NCBI RefSeq assembly: GCF_000284375.1
Contig: NC_017249.1
Coordinates: 5,558,001 to 5,622,000 of the forward strand
DNA from: Bradyrhizobium japonicum USDA 6
Lineage (GTDB): Bacteria; Pseudomonadota; Alphaproteobacteria; Rhizobiales; Xanthobacteraceae
Direction: 5' to 3'
Length of the DNA: 64,000 bases
In this document: positions 56,041 to 63,107 of the stretch, piece after piece
Layout: each line of letters begins with the position of its first letter
How positions within the stretch are numbered: position 1 is the first letter of the stretch
Position numbers and translations under genes: made by a program
The notes under the pieces: generated by a model
Seen by the model: the letters and a program-made list of their open reading frames with translations, nothing else
Databases searched by the model: none
What the model was told of the DNA's origin: nothing

Positions 56041-56242
56041 CACCAACACAAGTCCCCAACAGAAAAAAGCTTCCGGCTTCGCAAGCGGCCTTTGCCGTCT
56101 CACGGAGCGCGCCGCTTCTCCAGCACCGCACTGCTGACATGACGCTGTCAGGAGCCTGTCGCGACAATCCGGATCGCGCCCAACACTCACGGTCGCTTCC
56201 CACGGACGCTTCCCGGTCGCGTGCGCACAGGAGGGTCTCACC

Positions 56243-56890
56243 ATGGCGCGATACCGGCTGCACTGCATCGGGGCTTCGGGCAATTCGTTCAAGGTCGCGC
56301 TATTCCTCAACTGCGCCGGGCTCGACTGGGAGCCGGTCGGCCTCGACTTCGCCGGCGGCGAGACCCGCACGCCTGACTGGCGGGCCGCCACCAATGTCAT
56401 GGGCGAGGTCCCCGTCCTCGAGGTCGATGGCCGGCATATGAGCCAGTCCGGTGCGATCCTGTTGTGGCTCGCCGAGACCCACGGCGTGTTCGGCCCGACA
56501 CGCGAGGAGACATTCGAGGCGACGCGCTGGCTGCTGTTCGACAATCACAAGTTCACCTCGAGCTTTGCGCAGCACCGGTTTCAGCGCTGCTTCATGCCGG
56601 AGCCCGCCCATCCCGCTGTGCTCGCTTACTTGCGCGCGCGAACCGACAGCGCCTTCTCGATCGTCGACAGACACCTCTCCGACCGCAGCTTCATGCTGGG
56701 CGAGCGGCCGACGATCGTCGATTTCTCAATGTTGGGCTATCTGTACTATCCGACCGAGGAGACGGGTTTCGATCTCGCCGCGACTTTCCCGGCGATCGAC
56801 GCCTGGCGCCGGCGTGTCGCCGGGCTGCCGGGCTGGAAGCCGCCTTATCAGATGATGCCGGTCGGCAACTCGCCGACGCTCCATCTCTGA
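56243..56890 (+). CDS. Glutathione S-transferase family protein
   Basis: Protein of 215 aa with an N-terminal thioredoxin-like domain (about 1-78: YRLHCIGASGNSFKVALFLN, the cis-Pro motif GEVPVLEVDG and MSQSGAILLWLAE for glutathione gamma-Glu binding) and a C-terminal helical domain (about 90-210, with GERPTIVDFSMLGYL carrying the N-capping Asp). It likely conjugates or reduces with glutathione; the substrate is unknown. The residue at the usual catalytic Ser/Cys place is Ser/Asn (ASGNS). The gene is last in the accessory block and is bracketed by two similar GCGGCCTTT-type hairpin ends. Confidence 0.92.
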   Translation: MARYRLHCIGASGNSFKVALFLNCAGLDWEPVGLDFAGGETRTPDWRAATNVMGEVPVLEVDGRHMSQSGAILLWLAETHGVFGPTREETFEATRWLLFDNHKFTSSFAQHRFQRCFMPEPAHPAVLAYLRARTDSAFSIVDRHLSDRSFMLGERPTIVDFSMLGYLYYPTEETGFDLAATFPAIDAWRRRVAGLPGWKPPYQMMPVGNSPTLHL

Positions 56891-56925
56891 GAAACGAGAT
56901 ACGAGCAGGGCAACAGATCAAAGAA

Positions 56926-56955
56926 AAAGGCCGCTCGGTTTCCCAAGCGGCCTTT
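56926..56955 (+). terminator. Terminator-like hairpin after GST gene
   Basis: AAAGGCCGCT, a 10-base loop, AGCGGCCTTT: a perfect 10-bp stem, then CCTGTCTT. A related sequence (CAAGCGGCCTTTGCCGTCT) lies before the GST gene near 56082-56100. Confidence 0.75.
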
Positions 56956-57251
56956 CCTGTCTTACGGTGGCTGCACATTCCATCGGGCGATTTCGAACTT
57001 CCAGACCGGGGGCCTATCTCCCGATCGAGTCCTGGTCGGCGGCCGCTGCATATCGGGACAGTCGCGAACTGTTGCCCGAACCGAACGCGATGGTCTCCCA
57101 TCTCCGTAAGATGGGACCATTGAGCCGCATCGCTCGCGTAGCTGCAACGCCCGCGCAGCCGCTGTCCCCGCTGTTCCCGTTTTCCACAGCAAGGTGAGGC
57201 GGATGCTGGTGCATCCACCCCACGGCAAGGATTCGGACGGAGATCGGAAAG
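56956..57251. other. Non-coding gap with one strong hairpin
   Basis: No gene is seen in these 296 bases. A hairpin at 57090-57120 pairs ATGGTC-CCCATCT with AGATGGG-ACCAT around CCGTA (12 pairs, a two-base bulge). It has no T-tail, so it is not an ordinary terminator for the NDUFA12 gene arriving from the right, and could belong to a small RNA. Confidence 0.3.
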
Positions 57252-57659
57252 CTAGCCGGGCGTCCAGGGCTGATAGTCGCCGGTCGCCTTGGGACGCTTG
57301 CCGCTGGCAAGCGTCGAGCCGGAGGGCCGATAGGCGTTCGGCGTACCGGTGGGGTTCGGCTGGTGCGGCTTTTGCCACTCGCGCGGCTGGTAGTTCTCTT
57401 CAGTCGGCGGCACATCGACGACGTGATGGATCCAGCCGTGCCAACCCGTCGGGATGCGGCTCGCTTCGGCGTAACCGTTATAGATGACCCAGCGCCGCTC
57501 GAAGCCGAGTGTCGGATCGATCGCGCCGCCGCGAGTCCGATAATAGCGATTTCCCTGCTCGTCCTGGCCGACCAGTTCGCCATACCGCTTGGTCCAGAGT
57601 TGGGTGCCAAAGGTCTGGCCACTCCACCAGGTGAAGAACTTGAGGAAGAACTGTTTCAT
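57252..57659 (-). CDS. NDUFA12-family complex I accessory subunit
   Basis: Protein of 135 aa with the family block FFTWWSGQTFGTQLWTKRYGELVG, NRYYRTRGG, RRWVIYNGYAEASRIPTGWHGWIHH and the PREWQKPHQPN segment. It is the bacterial homologue of the B17.2 accessory subunit of respiratory complex I (NDUFA12/NdufA12), found in alphaproteobacteria as in mitochondria, and helps assemble or stabilise the complex at the inner membrane. Start at ATG 57659; upstream in-frame codons lack family similarity. It now lies away from DUF2155. Confidence 0.94.
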   Translation of the reverse strand: MKQFFLKFFTWWSGQTFGTQLWTKRYGELVGQDEQGNRYYRTRGGAIDPTLGFERRWVIYNGYAEASRIPTGWHGWIHHVVDVPPTEENYQPREWQKPHQPNPTGTPNAYRPSGSTLASGKRPKATGDYQPWTPG

Positions 57660-57854
57660 ACGGCTAGGGCCCTGCTTCGTGAGGCCCTGATGCCATCCGG
57701 GCGGCGAAATGTCCAGTTCCGCGGGGCGGCCGTGCCCCCGCAAAATGTGGTGCCCCCGGCGCAAGCACTGCCGCAAATCGGACGCGATCCGTTCATGCCG
57801 GGTACAGCGGCCGCATGGAAACCTGCGCCACACGCGCACACCGGCGTGAACCCT

Positions 57855-57879
57855 GGAACCGCGGGCCTTTCAAGAGGTT
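57855..57879 (+). promoter_or_regulatory. Possible EcfG-type promoter of BA14K gene
   Basis: GGAAC (57855-57859), 16 bases, GGTT (57876-57879), one base off the GGAAC-N16-CGTT consensus, 26 bases before the ATG. Confidence 0.4.
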
Positions 57880-57904
57880 TGCTTCCGGGAAAAGGAGTTT
57901 GAAC

Positions 57905-58525
57905 ATGAGCAGTCTGAGAATTTTGAGCGCCGCGGCAGCGGTCGCGTTGCTTCTTCCGTTGGCGACGCCGAGCTTCGCCCAGGGCCGTGGCGGCCACGGC
58001 GGTGGCGGCGGCGCCCATTTTGGCGGCGGTGGCGGGGGCGCTCATTTCGGTGGTGGTGGCGCCCGCATGGGCGGCGGCAACTTTGCCGGCGCGCGGATCG
58101 GTGGCGGCGGCGGGAATTTCGCAGCCGGAGCCATGCGCCCGAGCGCCGGCCTCGCCATGCGTCCGACCGCAGGCGCCACGTTTAGTGGTGGCGGCGGACG
58201 TCCCCTCGCAATCGCGGGTAACAACTGGCGTGGCGGCGGTGGCAACTGGCACGGTGGCGGCTGGCATCGTCGCGGCGGTTTCTGGCCCGGCTTCGCGGCG
58301 GGCGCGGCCATCGGCGGGCTCGGCTCCTACGCCTATTACGGCGGCGGGTACTACAACGATCCCTATTACTATGGCGACGACAGCTACTATGACGAGCCGT
58401 CGGTCGCGGTGGTGCCGGACAACGGTGGTGACTCGTCGGCTTATTGCGCGCAGCGCTACAAGTCCTACGATCCGGCCTCGGGCACGTATCTCGGCTATGA
58501 CGGCCAGCGTCATCCCTGCCCGTAA
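57905..58525 (+). CDS. Secreted Gly-rich BA14K-family protein
   Basis: Protein of 206 aa. A signal peptide (LSAAAAVALLLPLATPSFAQ) is followed by a long Gly/His-rich region (about 27-135, repeats of GGGGAHFGG and GGNF), a Tyr-rich hinge (GSYAYYGGGYYNDPYYYGD) and the C-terminal BA14K motif (YCAQRYKSYDPASGTYLG with HPCP). BA14K proteins were first described as a Brucella immunoreactive lectin-like antigen; they are surface or periplasmic. GGAG lies before the ATG. A strong terminator follows. An EcfG-like promoter suggests stress expression. Confidence 0.9.
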   Translation: MSSLRILSAAAAVALLLPLATPSFAQGRGGHGGGGGAHFGGGGGGAHFGGGGARMGGGNFAGARIGGGGGNFAAGAMRPSAGLAMRPTAGATFSGGGGRPLAIAGNNWRGGGGNWHGGGWHRRGGFWPGFAAGAAIGGLGSYAYYGGGYYNDPYYYGDDSYYDEPSVAVVPDNGGDSSAYCAQRYKSYDPASGTYLGYDGQRHPCP

Positions 58526-58548
58526 GCAGATCGACAACGCTTGAAGGA

Positions 58549-58583
58549 AGAGGCGTCGCATCGGTGCGGCGCCTCTTTCGTTT
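58549..58583 (+). terminator. Rho-independent terminator after BA14K gene
   Basis: AGAGGCGTCGCA, loop TCGG, TGCGGCGCCTCT (one mismatch), then TTCGTTTG, 23 bases after the stop. Confidence 0.85.
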
Positions 58584-58774
58584 GTCGCGCGCTCATCGCC
58601 TGTTTCGCGCGCAGCCCGCGCATCACCGCGCGGGAGGATCTATGCACGCGAGCGCGAGGGACCTTTATTCACCGCACCGTGCATATCTACAATGATCCAA
58701 TCCCAAATTGACCCGTCCCGCGATTCGCCTATATCACCGATGAATGTTGGGACTTCGATCTACTGGGAAATGTC

Positions 58775-59188
58775 ATGCCGCGTATCCTCGTGGTAGATGA
58801 CGATCCGATGGTCGGCGCGACCATCGAGGTCCTGCTCCAGCGTCAGGGCTTCGATGTCACGATGGCTGACGGCGGCGAAACGGGGCTGGCTGCGCTCGAA
58901 GCGCAGACGTTTGACGTGATGCTGGTCGACATCTTCATGCCGCACATGCGCGGCTTCGAATCCATCCGCATCTTTCACGAGCGCGCCCCGGCGATCCCTC
59001 TGATCGCGATGTCCGGCTACGCCTTCGCCTCGTCTGCCTCGCCCTCCCCCGATTTCCTCCGCATGGCACTGGAACTCGGCGCGACACGCTGCCTGCGCAA
59101 GCCGTTCACGCCGGACGCGCTCCTGACCACGATCCGGGAATGCCTTGGCGAGCCCGCGCAGCCGAAGGACAAGAAAGAAGTCCCTTGA
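58775..59188 (+). CDS. Single-domain response regulator
   Basis: Protein of 137 aa, receiver only: ILVVDDDPMVGATIEVLL, phospho-acceptor Asp52 in VMLVDIFMPHMRGFESI, Ser in IAMSGYAFA and Lys in RCLRKPFTPDALL. The insertion ASSASPSPDFLRM between strand 4 and helix 4 is longer than usual. The charged tail ends in KKE. Its stop overlaps the TTG start of the hybrid kinase (TTGA), so the two are translated together and form a phosphorelay unit. Confidence 0.93.
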   Translation: MPRILVVDDDPMVGATIEVLLQRQGFDVTMADGGETGLAALEAQTFDVMLVDIFMPHMRGFESIRIFHERAPAIPLIAMSGYAFASSASPSPDFLRMALELGATRCLRKPFTPDALLTTIRECLGEPAQPKDKKEVP

Positions 59189-61443
59189 TCCCAACGCAGC
59201 GCGTCATTCTCGGTGCTGGACTTGCAATCCTCCTGATCATCACCGCCGCCTCGATCGGACTCGACGTCAAGTCGCGGTACGATGCCGCCTGGGTCAATCA
59301 CACCATCGAGACGCAGAAGAAGATCTCCGATCTGCGCGTGCTGATGCGGCGCGCCGAGAGCGCCGCGCGCGGCTACGAAATCTATCGCAACACGAGCTTC
59401 AGCGACGAGTTTCAGGCGGTGCACGCCCAGATCGCGCCGGCGCTGGCCGACCTCAAGCGCAGCCTGCGTGACAATCCCGATCAGGTCGCGCTCATCGAGG
59501 GCACCGAGCCGCTGGCGCTGCGCCGGGTCGAGATCGCCGCAGAGGTGATGCGCCTGCGCGCCGAGAACGACCAGGCCGGCGTTGCCGCGCTTCAGGGCAA
59601 GGCCGAGGGCCGCGGCCTGATGGACACGGTGATGGGCAATCTCGATCAGCTCAGCGCGGAGGAAGAGCGATTGCTCGCCGCACGCGCCCAGAGTTCCCGC
59701 CGCACCGGCATCGTCCTGCTCGGCATCGACGTGATCGGCGCGCTGGTGATCCTGCTGCTGGTCGCAATGCTGATGCGCGAAAGCCAGCGCACTACGGTCG
59801 CGCTGAAGAGCACGCTGCTGGAGACCACGGCGGCGAAGGAGCAACTCGAGGCGGCCGTCGCCGAGCGCACCGAGCATCTCGTCAACGCGCATGATGAGCT
59901 GCGGCTGTCGGTCAACGTGCTCCAGAGCACGTTCCACAGCATGGCCGAGGCTGTGCTGGTGATCGACGCCGAGGGCACTGTCCTGCTGTCCAATCCGGCC
60001 GCGGAGCGCATCTTGCTGCATCGTGCCGGCATGAGCCTGCGCAATCTGCGCGCCCTGTCCGACGTGTTTCACGGCGACGGCGTCACGCCGCTCAGGGCGG
60101 ACGAGCTGCCGTCGACGCGCGTGCTGCGCGGCGAGCACTTCGAGAACCTGGAGATGATCGTCCGCCCGCACAGCGGCAACGATCCCCGCCATCTGATGAT
60201 CAGCGGCCGGCCGATGCGCGACGGACAAGGCAACGTCTCCGGCGCCGTGCTGGTCTATCACGATGCGACCACTTCGCGCGAAACCGAGCGGCAGCTGCAC
60301 CAGTCGCAGAAGCTGGATGCGATCGGCAAGCTGACCGGCGGCGTCGCGCACGACTTCAACAACATGCTCACCGTGATCTCCGGCAATACCGAGACGCTGG
60401 TGGCGAGCCTGAAGCAGCAGCCCGAGCTCCAGCGCGTGGCGCGCCTGATCGACGAAGCCGCCGAGCGCTGCGCCGAGCTGATCCAGCATCTGCTCGCCTT
60501 TGCACGACGGCAGCCGCTCCAGCCGCGCAATGTCGAGATCAACGGCGCGATCGCCGATATCGCCAAGCTGCTGCGCCCCACCCTCGGCGAGCAGATCCAG
60601 ATCGAGACGGTGCTGGAACAGGGACCGATGACCGCGCACATCGATCCGTCCCGCCTCACCAATGCCGTGCTCAACATGGCGATCAACGCCCGCGACGCCA
60701 TGCCGAACGGCGGCAAGCTGCTGCTCGAGACCCATCACGTCGTGCTCGACGAGGCCTACGCGCAGGCCCACGCGGAGGTGCAGCCCGGCCCCTACGTGAT
60801 GCTCGCGGTCAGCGACACCGGCACCGGCATGACGGCGGACATCCAGCAGAAAGCCTTCGAGCCGTTCTTCACCACCAAGGAGGTCGGCAAGGGCTCGGGC
60901 CTCGGCCTCTCCATGGTCTACGGGTTCGTCAAGCAGTCCGGCGGCCACATCAAGATCTACAGCGAGGAAGGCCACGGCACCACGATCAAGCTCTATCTGC
61001 CGCCGGGCGACGGCATGACGGACGCGGCGGCCCCGGTGGCGCCGCAGGCCGAAGGCGGCGCCGAGACCATTTTCGTGGTCGAGGACGACACGCTGGTGCG
61101 CAACTTCGTCACCGCGCAGCTGCAGAGCCTCGGCTACGACACGGTCGCCGCGCCCGACAGCCGGGCGGCGCTGGACATGATCGAGGCCGGCCAGGACTTC
61201 GACCTCCTGTTCACCGACGTCGTCATCCCCGGCGGCATGAGCGGGCGCGAGCTCGCCGAAGAGGTGGCCAAGCGCCGGCCGGGCGTGAGGGTGCTCTACA
61301 CCTCCGGCTACACCGACAACGCCATCGTCCACCACGGCAAGCTCGACGACGGCGTGTTGCTGCTGACCAAGCCCTACCGCCGCAACCAGCTCGCCGAGAT
61401 GATCAGGAAGGCGCTGAACGGCGGCGGGATGACCGCGGGCTAG
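59185..61443 (+). CDS. CHASE3-PAS hybrid histidine kinase
   Basis: Protein of 752 aa from a TTG start. A membrane helix (about 7-26), CHASE3 (about 30-170, LRVLMRRAESAARGYEIYRN) and a second helix (about 176-197) lead to a coiled coil, a PAS domain (about 240-370), HisKA with His389 in TGGVAHDFNNMLTVISGNTE, and a HATPase (LNMAINARDAMPNGG, DTGTGM, GSGLGLSMVYGFVKQSGG). A C-terminal receiver with the phospho-Asp in LLFTDVVIPGGMSG ends the protein. The CHASE3 part is clearly related to the kinase at 44891. It belongs to the FixL/CckA-like kinase group by H-box. No DNA-binding output is nearby; the upstream single receiver is the likely partner. Confidence 0.92.
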   Translation: MIPTQRVILGAGLAILLIITAASIGLDVKSRYDAAWVNHTIETQKKISDLRVLMRRAESAARGYEIYRNTSFSDEFQAVHAQIAPALADLKRSLRDNPDQVALIEGTEPLALRRVEIAAEVMRLRAENDQAGVAALQGKAEGRGLMDTVMGNLDQLSAEEERLLAARAQSSRRTGIVLLGIDVIGALVILLLVAMLMRESQRTTVALKSTLLETTAAKEQLEAAVAERTEHLVNAHDELRLSVNVLQSTFHSMAEAVLVIDAEGTVLLSNPAAERILLHRAGMSLRNLRALSDVFHGDGVTPLRADELPSTRVLRGEHFENLEMIVRPHSGNDPRHLMISGRPMRDGQGNVSGAVLVYHDATTSRETERQLHQSQKLDAIGKLTGGVAHDFNNMLTVISGNTETLVASLKQQPELQRVARLIDEAAERCAELIQHLLAFARRQPLQPRNVEINGAIADIAKLLRPTLGEQIQIETVLEQGPMTAHIDPSRLTNAVLNMAINARDAMPNGGKLLLETHHVVLDEAYAQAHAEVQPGPYVMLAVSDTGTGMTADIQQKAFEPFFTTKEVGKGSGLGLSMVYGFVKQSGGHIKIYSEEGHGTTIKLYLPPGDGMTDAAAPVAPQAEGGAETIFVVEDDTLVRNFVTAQLQSLGYDTVAAPDSRAALDMIEAGQDFDLLFTDVVIPGGMSGRELAEEVAKRRPGVRVLYTSGYTDNAIVHHGKLDDGVLLLTKPYRRNQLAEMIRKALNGGGMTAG

Positions 61444-61465
61444 GATTACATGCTGTCGCGCCGCA

Positions 61466-62362
61466 TCAGCGCGTCGCCAGCACCACGGCGGCCAGCGTAA
61501 AGATCAGCGCGGCGATCTGGCCCGGGCCCAACGGCTCGTGCAGCGCCAGTGCCGAGGCGACGACACCGATCACGGGTACCGCCATGGTGCCGATCGCGGC
61601 GACCGAGGCCGGCAGGCGCGCCAGCGCCGCGAACCAGCTGACATAGGCGATGCAGAACTGCACCACGGTGGAATAGACCAGCAGCCACCAGCCGACCGGC
61701 GTCACCAGCGAAAGATGCGTGGTCTCGACCAGGAGGCCGATGATCGAGATCGGCAGGCAGCCGATCCCGATCTGCCAGGCCGCGGCCGTGATCGGCGGCA
61801 GGTGGATCGGGTACTTCTTCGAGAACACCGTGCCGATGGCGAAGCCGAGCGCGCCGGCCAGCGCCATGATGATTCCAGGCAGCTTCTCCACGCTCGCGGC
61901 AAAGCCGTTGCCGCCCATGATCGAGGCCAGGCCGACGAAGGCCATCACCAGCCCCAGCGTGCGCAGCACGGTCGGCCGCTCGCCCAGCACCGGCCAGGCG
62001 ATGATCGAGGCCCAGACCGGCATGGTGTAGGCGATCAGCGCCGCCTCGCTGGCCGGCAGCCACAGCAGCGCCAGGCCCATCAGCACCATCCAGCCGGTGA
62101 CGTTGAGGACGGCGGCGGTCAGCAGGCGCGGCCAGATCCCCGGCCCCACCTTGAGGCTCTGCCGGCGGACCAGCGCGAGGGCGGCGAGCAGGACCGCGCC
62201 CAGCACGCCGGTCACCCCGCGCAGCGTCAGCGGCGGCAGCTCGGACAGCAGGAACTTCGTCACCGGCCAGTTGAAGCCCCAGCCGATCGAGGTGATGGCG
62301 AGGAACATCAGGCCGGCCGGGGCGATGCGCGGTCGCGCATCCCGGCGAGTCGAATCAAGCAT
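61466..62362 (-). CDS. EamA/DMT-family exporter
   Basis: Protein of 298 aa with two EamA repeats and ten membrane helices: ITSIGWGFNWPVTKFLLSELPPLTLRG at the start, LPASEAALIAYTMPVWASIIAWPVLGERP closing repeat one, and LPASVAAIGTMAVPVIGVVASALALHEPLG in repeat two. It exports small metabolites; the substrate is unknown. It converges on the hybrid kinase gene (22 bases between stops) and is divergent from nrdJ. About 270 bases upstream of it hold no gene. Confidence 0.92.
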   Translation of the reverse strand: MLDSTRRDARPRIAPAGLMFLAITSIGWGFNWPVTKFLLSELPPLTLRGVTGVLGAVLLAALALVRRQSLKVGPGIWPRLLTAAVLNVTGWMVLMGLALLWLPASEAALIAYTMPVWASIIAWPVLGERPTVLRTLGLVMAFVGLASIMGGNGFAASVEKLPGIIMALAGALGFAIGTVFSKKYPIHLPPITAAAWQIGIGCLPISIIGLLVETTHLSLVTPVGWWLLVYSTVVQFCIAYVSWFAALARLPASVAAIGTMAVPVIGVVASALALHEPLGPGQIAALIFTLAAVVLATR

Positions 62363-62633
62363 GTGGGGTACCCGGCAAAATCGCGGTCAGCTTGGCGCGG
62401 ATTCGCACGCGCCACCACCACCCCGGCGGGCATGCCTGCTCTCACCTTCCGTAGCCCTACGTGAGTCCCGCTGAGGCAACCCGGTCCCGAAAAATATACC
62501 TGCCCTGTGAACAGCGGGGTGAAGGGTCCATATCGTCACGGGATGCAAATTTTTTGGTTGGGAATCCCTGAGGACTCACTGATACTTGGCTCAACAACAG
62601 GCGCGGGCTTGCCCCCTGTTATCCCCCGCAATC

Positions 62634-62677
62634 CACCATATTTAGTATTTGATTCAGGAACTCGCACTAGTTCTTGA
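62634..62677 (+). promoter_or_regulatory. Tandem NrdR-like boxes upstream of nrdJ
   Basis: CACCATATTTAGT (62634-62646) and CACTAGTTCTTGA (62665-62677) each resemble the NrdR half-consensus CACTATATATTGT at 9-10 positions. They start exactly 31 bp apart, three helical turns, the spacing known for NrdR pairs. The second box overlaps the -35 of the nrdJ promoter. Confidence 0.6.
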
Positions 62678-62702
62678 CGGGCGCGACGGAGAGTCCTAGC
62701 TT
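62674..62702 (+). promoter_or_regulatory. Sigma70-type promoter of nrdJ
   Basis: TTGACG (62674-62679), 17-base spacer, TAGCTT (62697-62702). Transcription would begin near 62709, leaving a leader of about 400 nt before nrdJ. Confidence 0.55.
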
Positions 62703-62708
62703 TCGGTC

Positions 62709-63107
62709 CGTTCGGCGCGAGTGAGTTTGCGTCCCGCCGGCACTCCCCCAAAGGGTCTCGCAAATCGCCACTCCGCCAAGCCAGCCAAAGGCCGCGGGAT
62801 GAGGGCTTGTCTGCCCTCTGGAAGCAGACTTTTCGGGCGCCAGAACGGGCCGGCAACAGGCTCGGATGGCATTGGTTGAAGTGGCGTGTGGGGCGTTGAA
62901 CGCATGTCGCGCACATCCCCTTGGGGGCGGATGGGTGTGGACATGCCGGCGGATGAGAACCATCGCGCCGGGAGAAACTGGGCCGGATCCACCGGCTGAA
63001 CTGCGAAGCCTTAAGGCCACAAGCGGCCCGGGAGGAATCGCGAACCGAAATAGCGACCCGGGCGCCTTGCGGAGGCAGTCCGGCAGATAAAAGGACGGGG
63101 CAAGACC
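62709..63107 (+). ncRNA. Long structured 5' leader of nrdJ (riboswitch candidate)
   Basis: No protein gene fits here. Visible hairpins are GTCTGC/GCAGAC at 62809-62829 followed by TTTTC (attenuator-like), GCCGG/CCGGC at 62982-62996, and a composite stem at 63027-63062. In that last stem CCCGGG pairs with CCCGGG and TCGC with GCGA, with an AGGAA bulge and the loop GAACCGAAATA. I do not see the conserved core of the cobalamin riboswitch, although NrdJ needs adenosylcobalamin. An uncharacterised regulatory RNA or RNA motif specific to nrdJ is possible. Confidence 0.4.

Noticed and set aside
59017..61335. 772-codon minus-strand frame opposite the hybrid kinase
   Set aside because: Antisense shadow of the kinase reading frame; Leu/Arg/Asp-rich sequence without domains.
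62709..63107. Cobalamin riboswitch
   Set aside because: The conserved core elements (the CCACTG B12 box and the GGGAA-GGTG-AATCC region) could not be found, so only a generic structured leader is reported.
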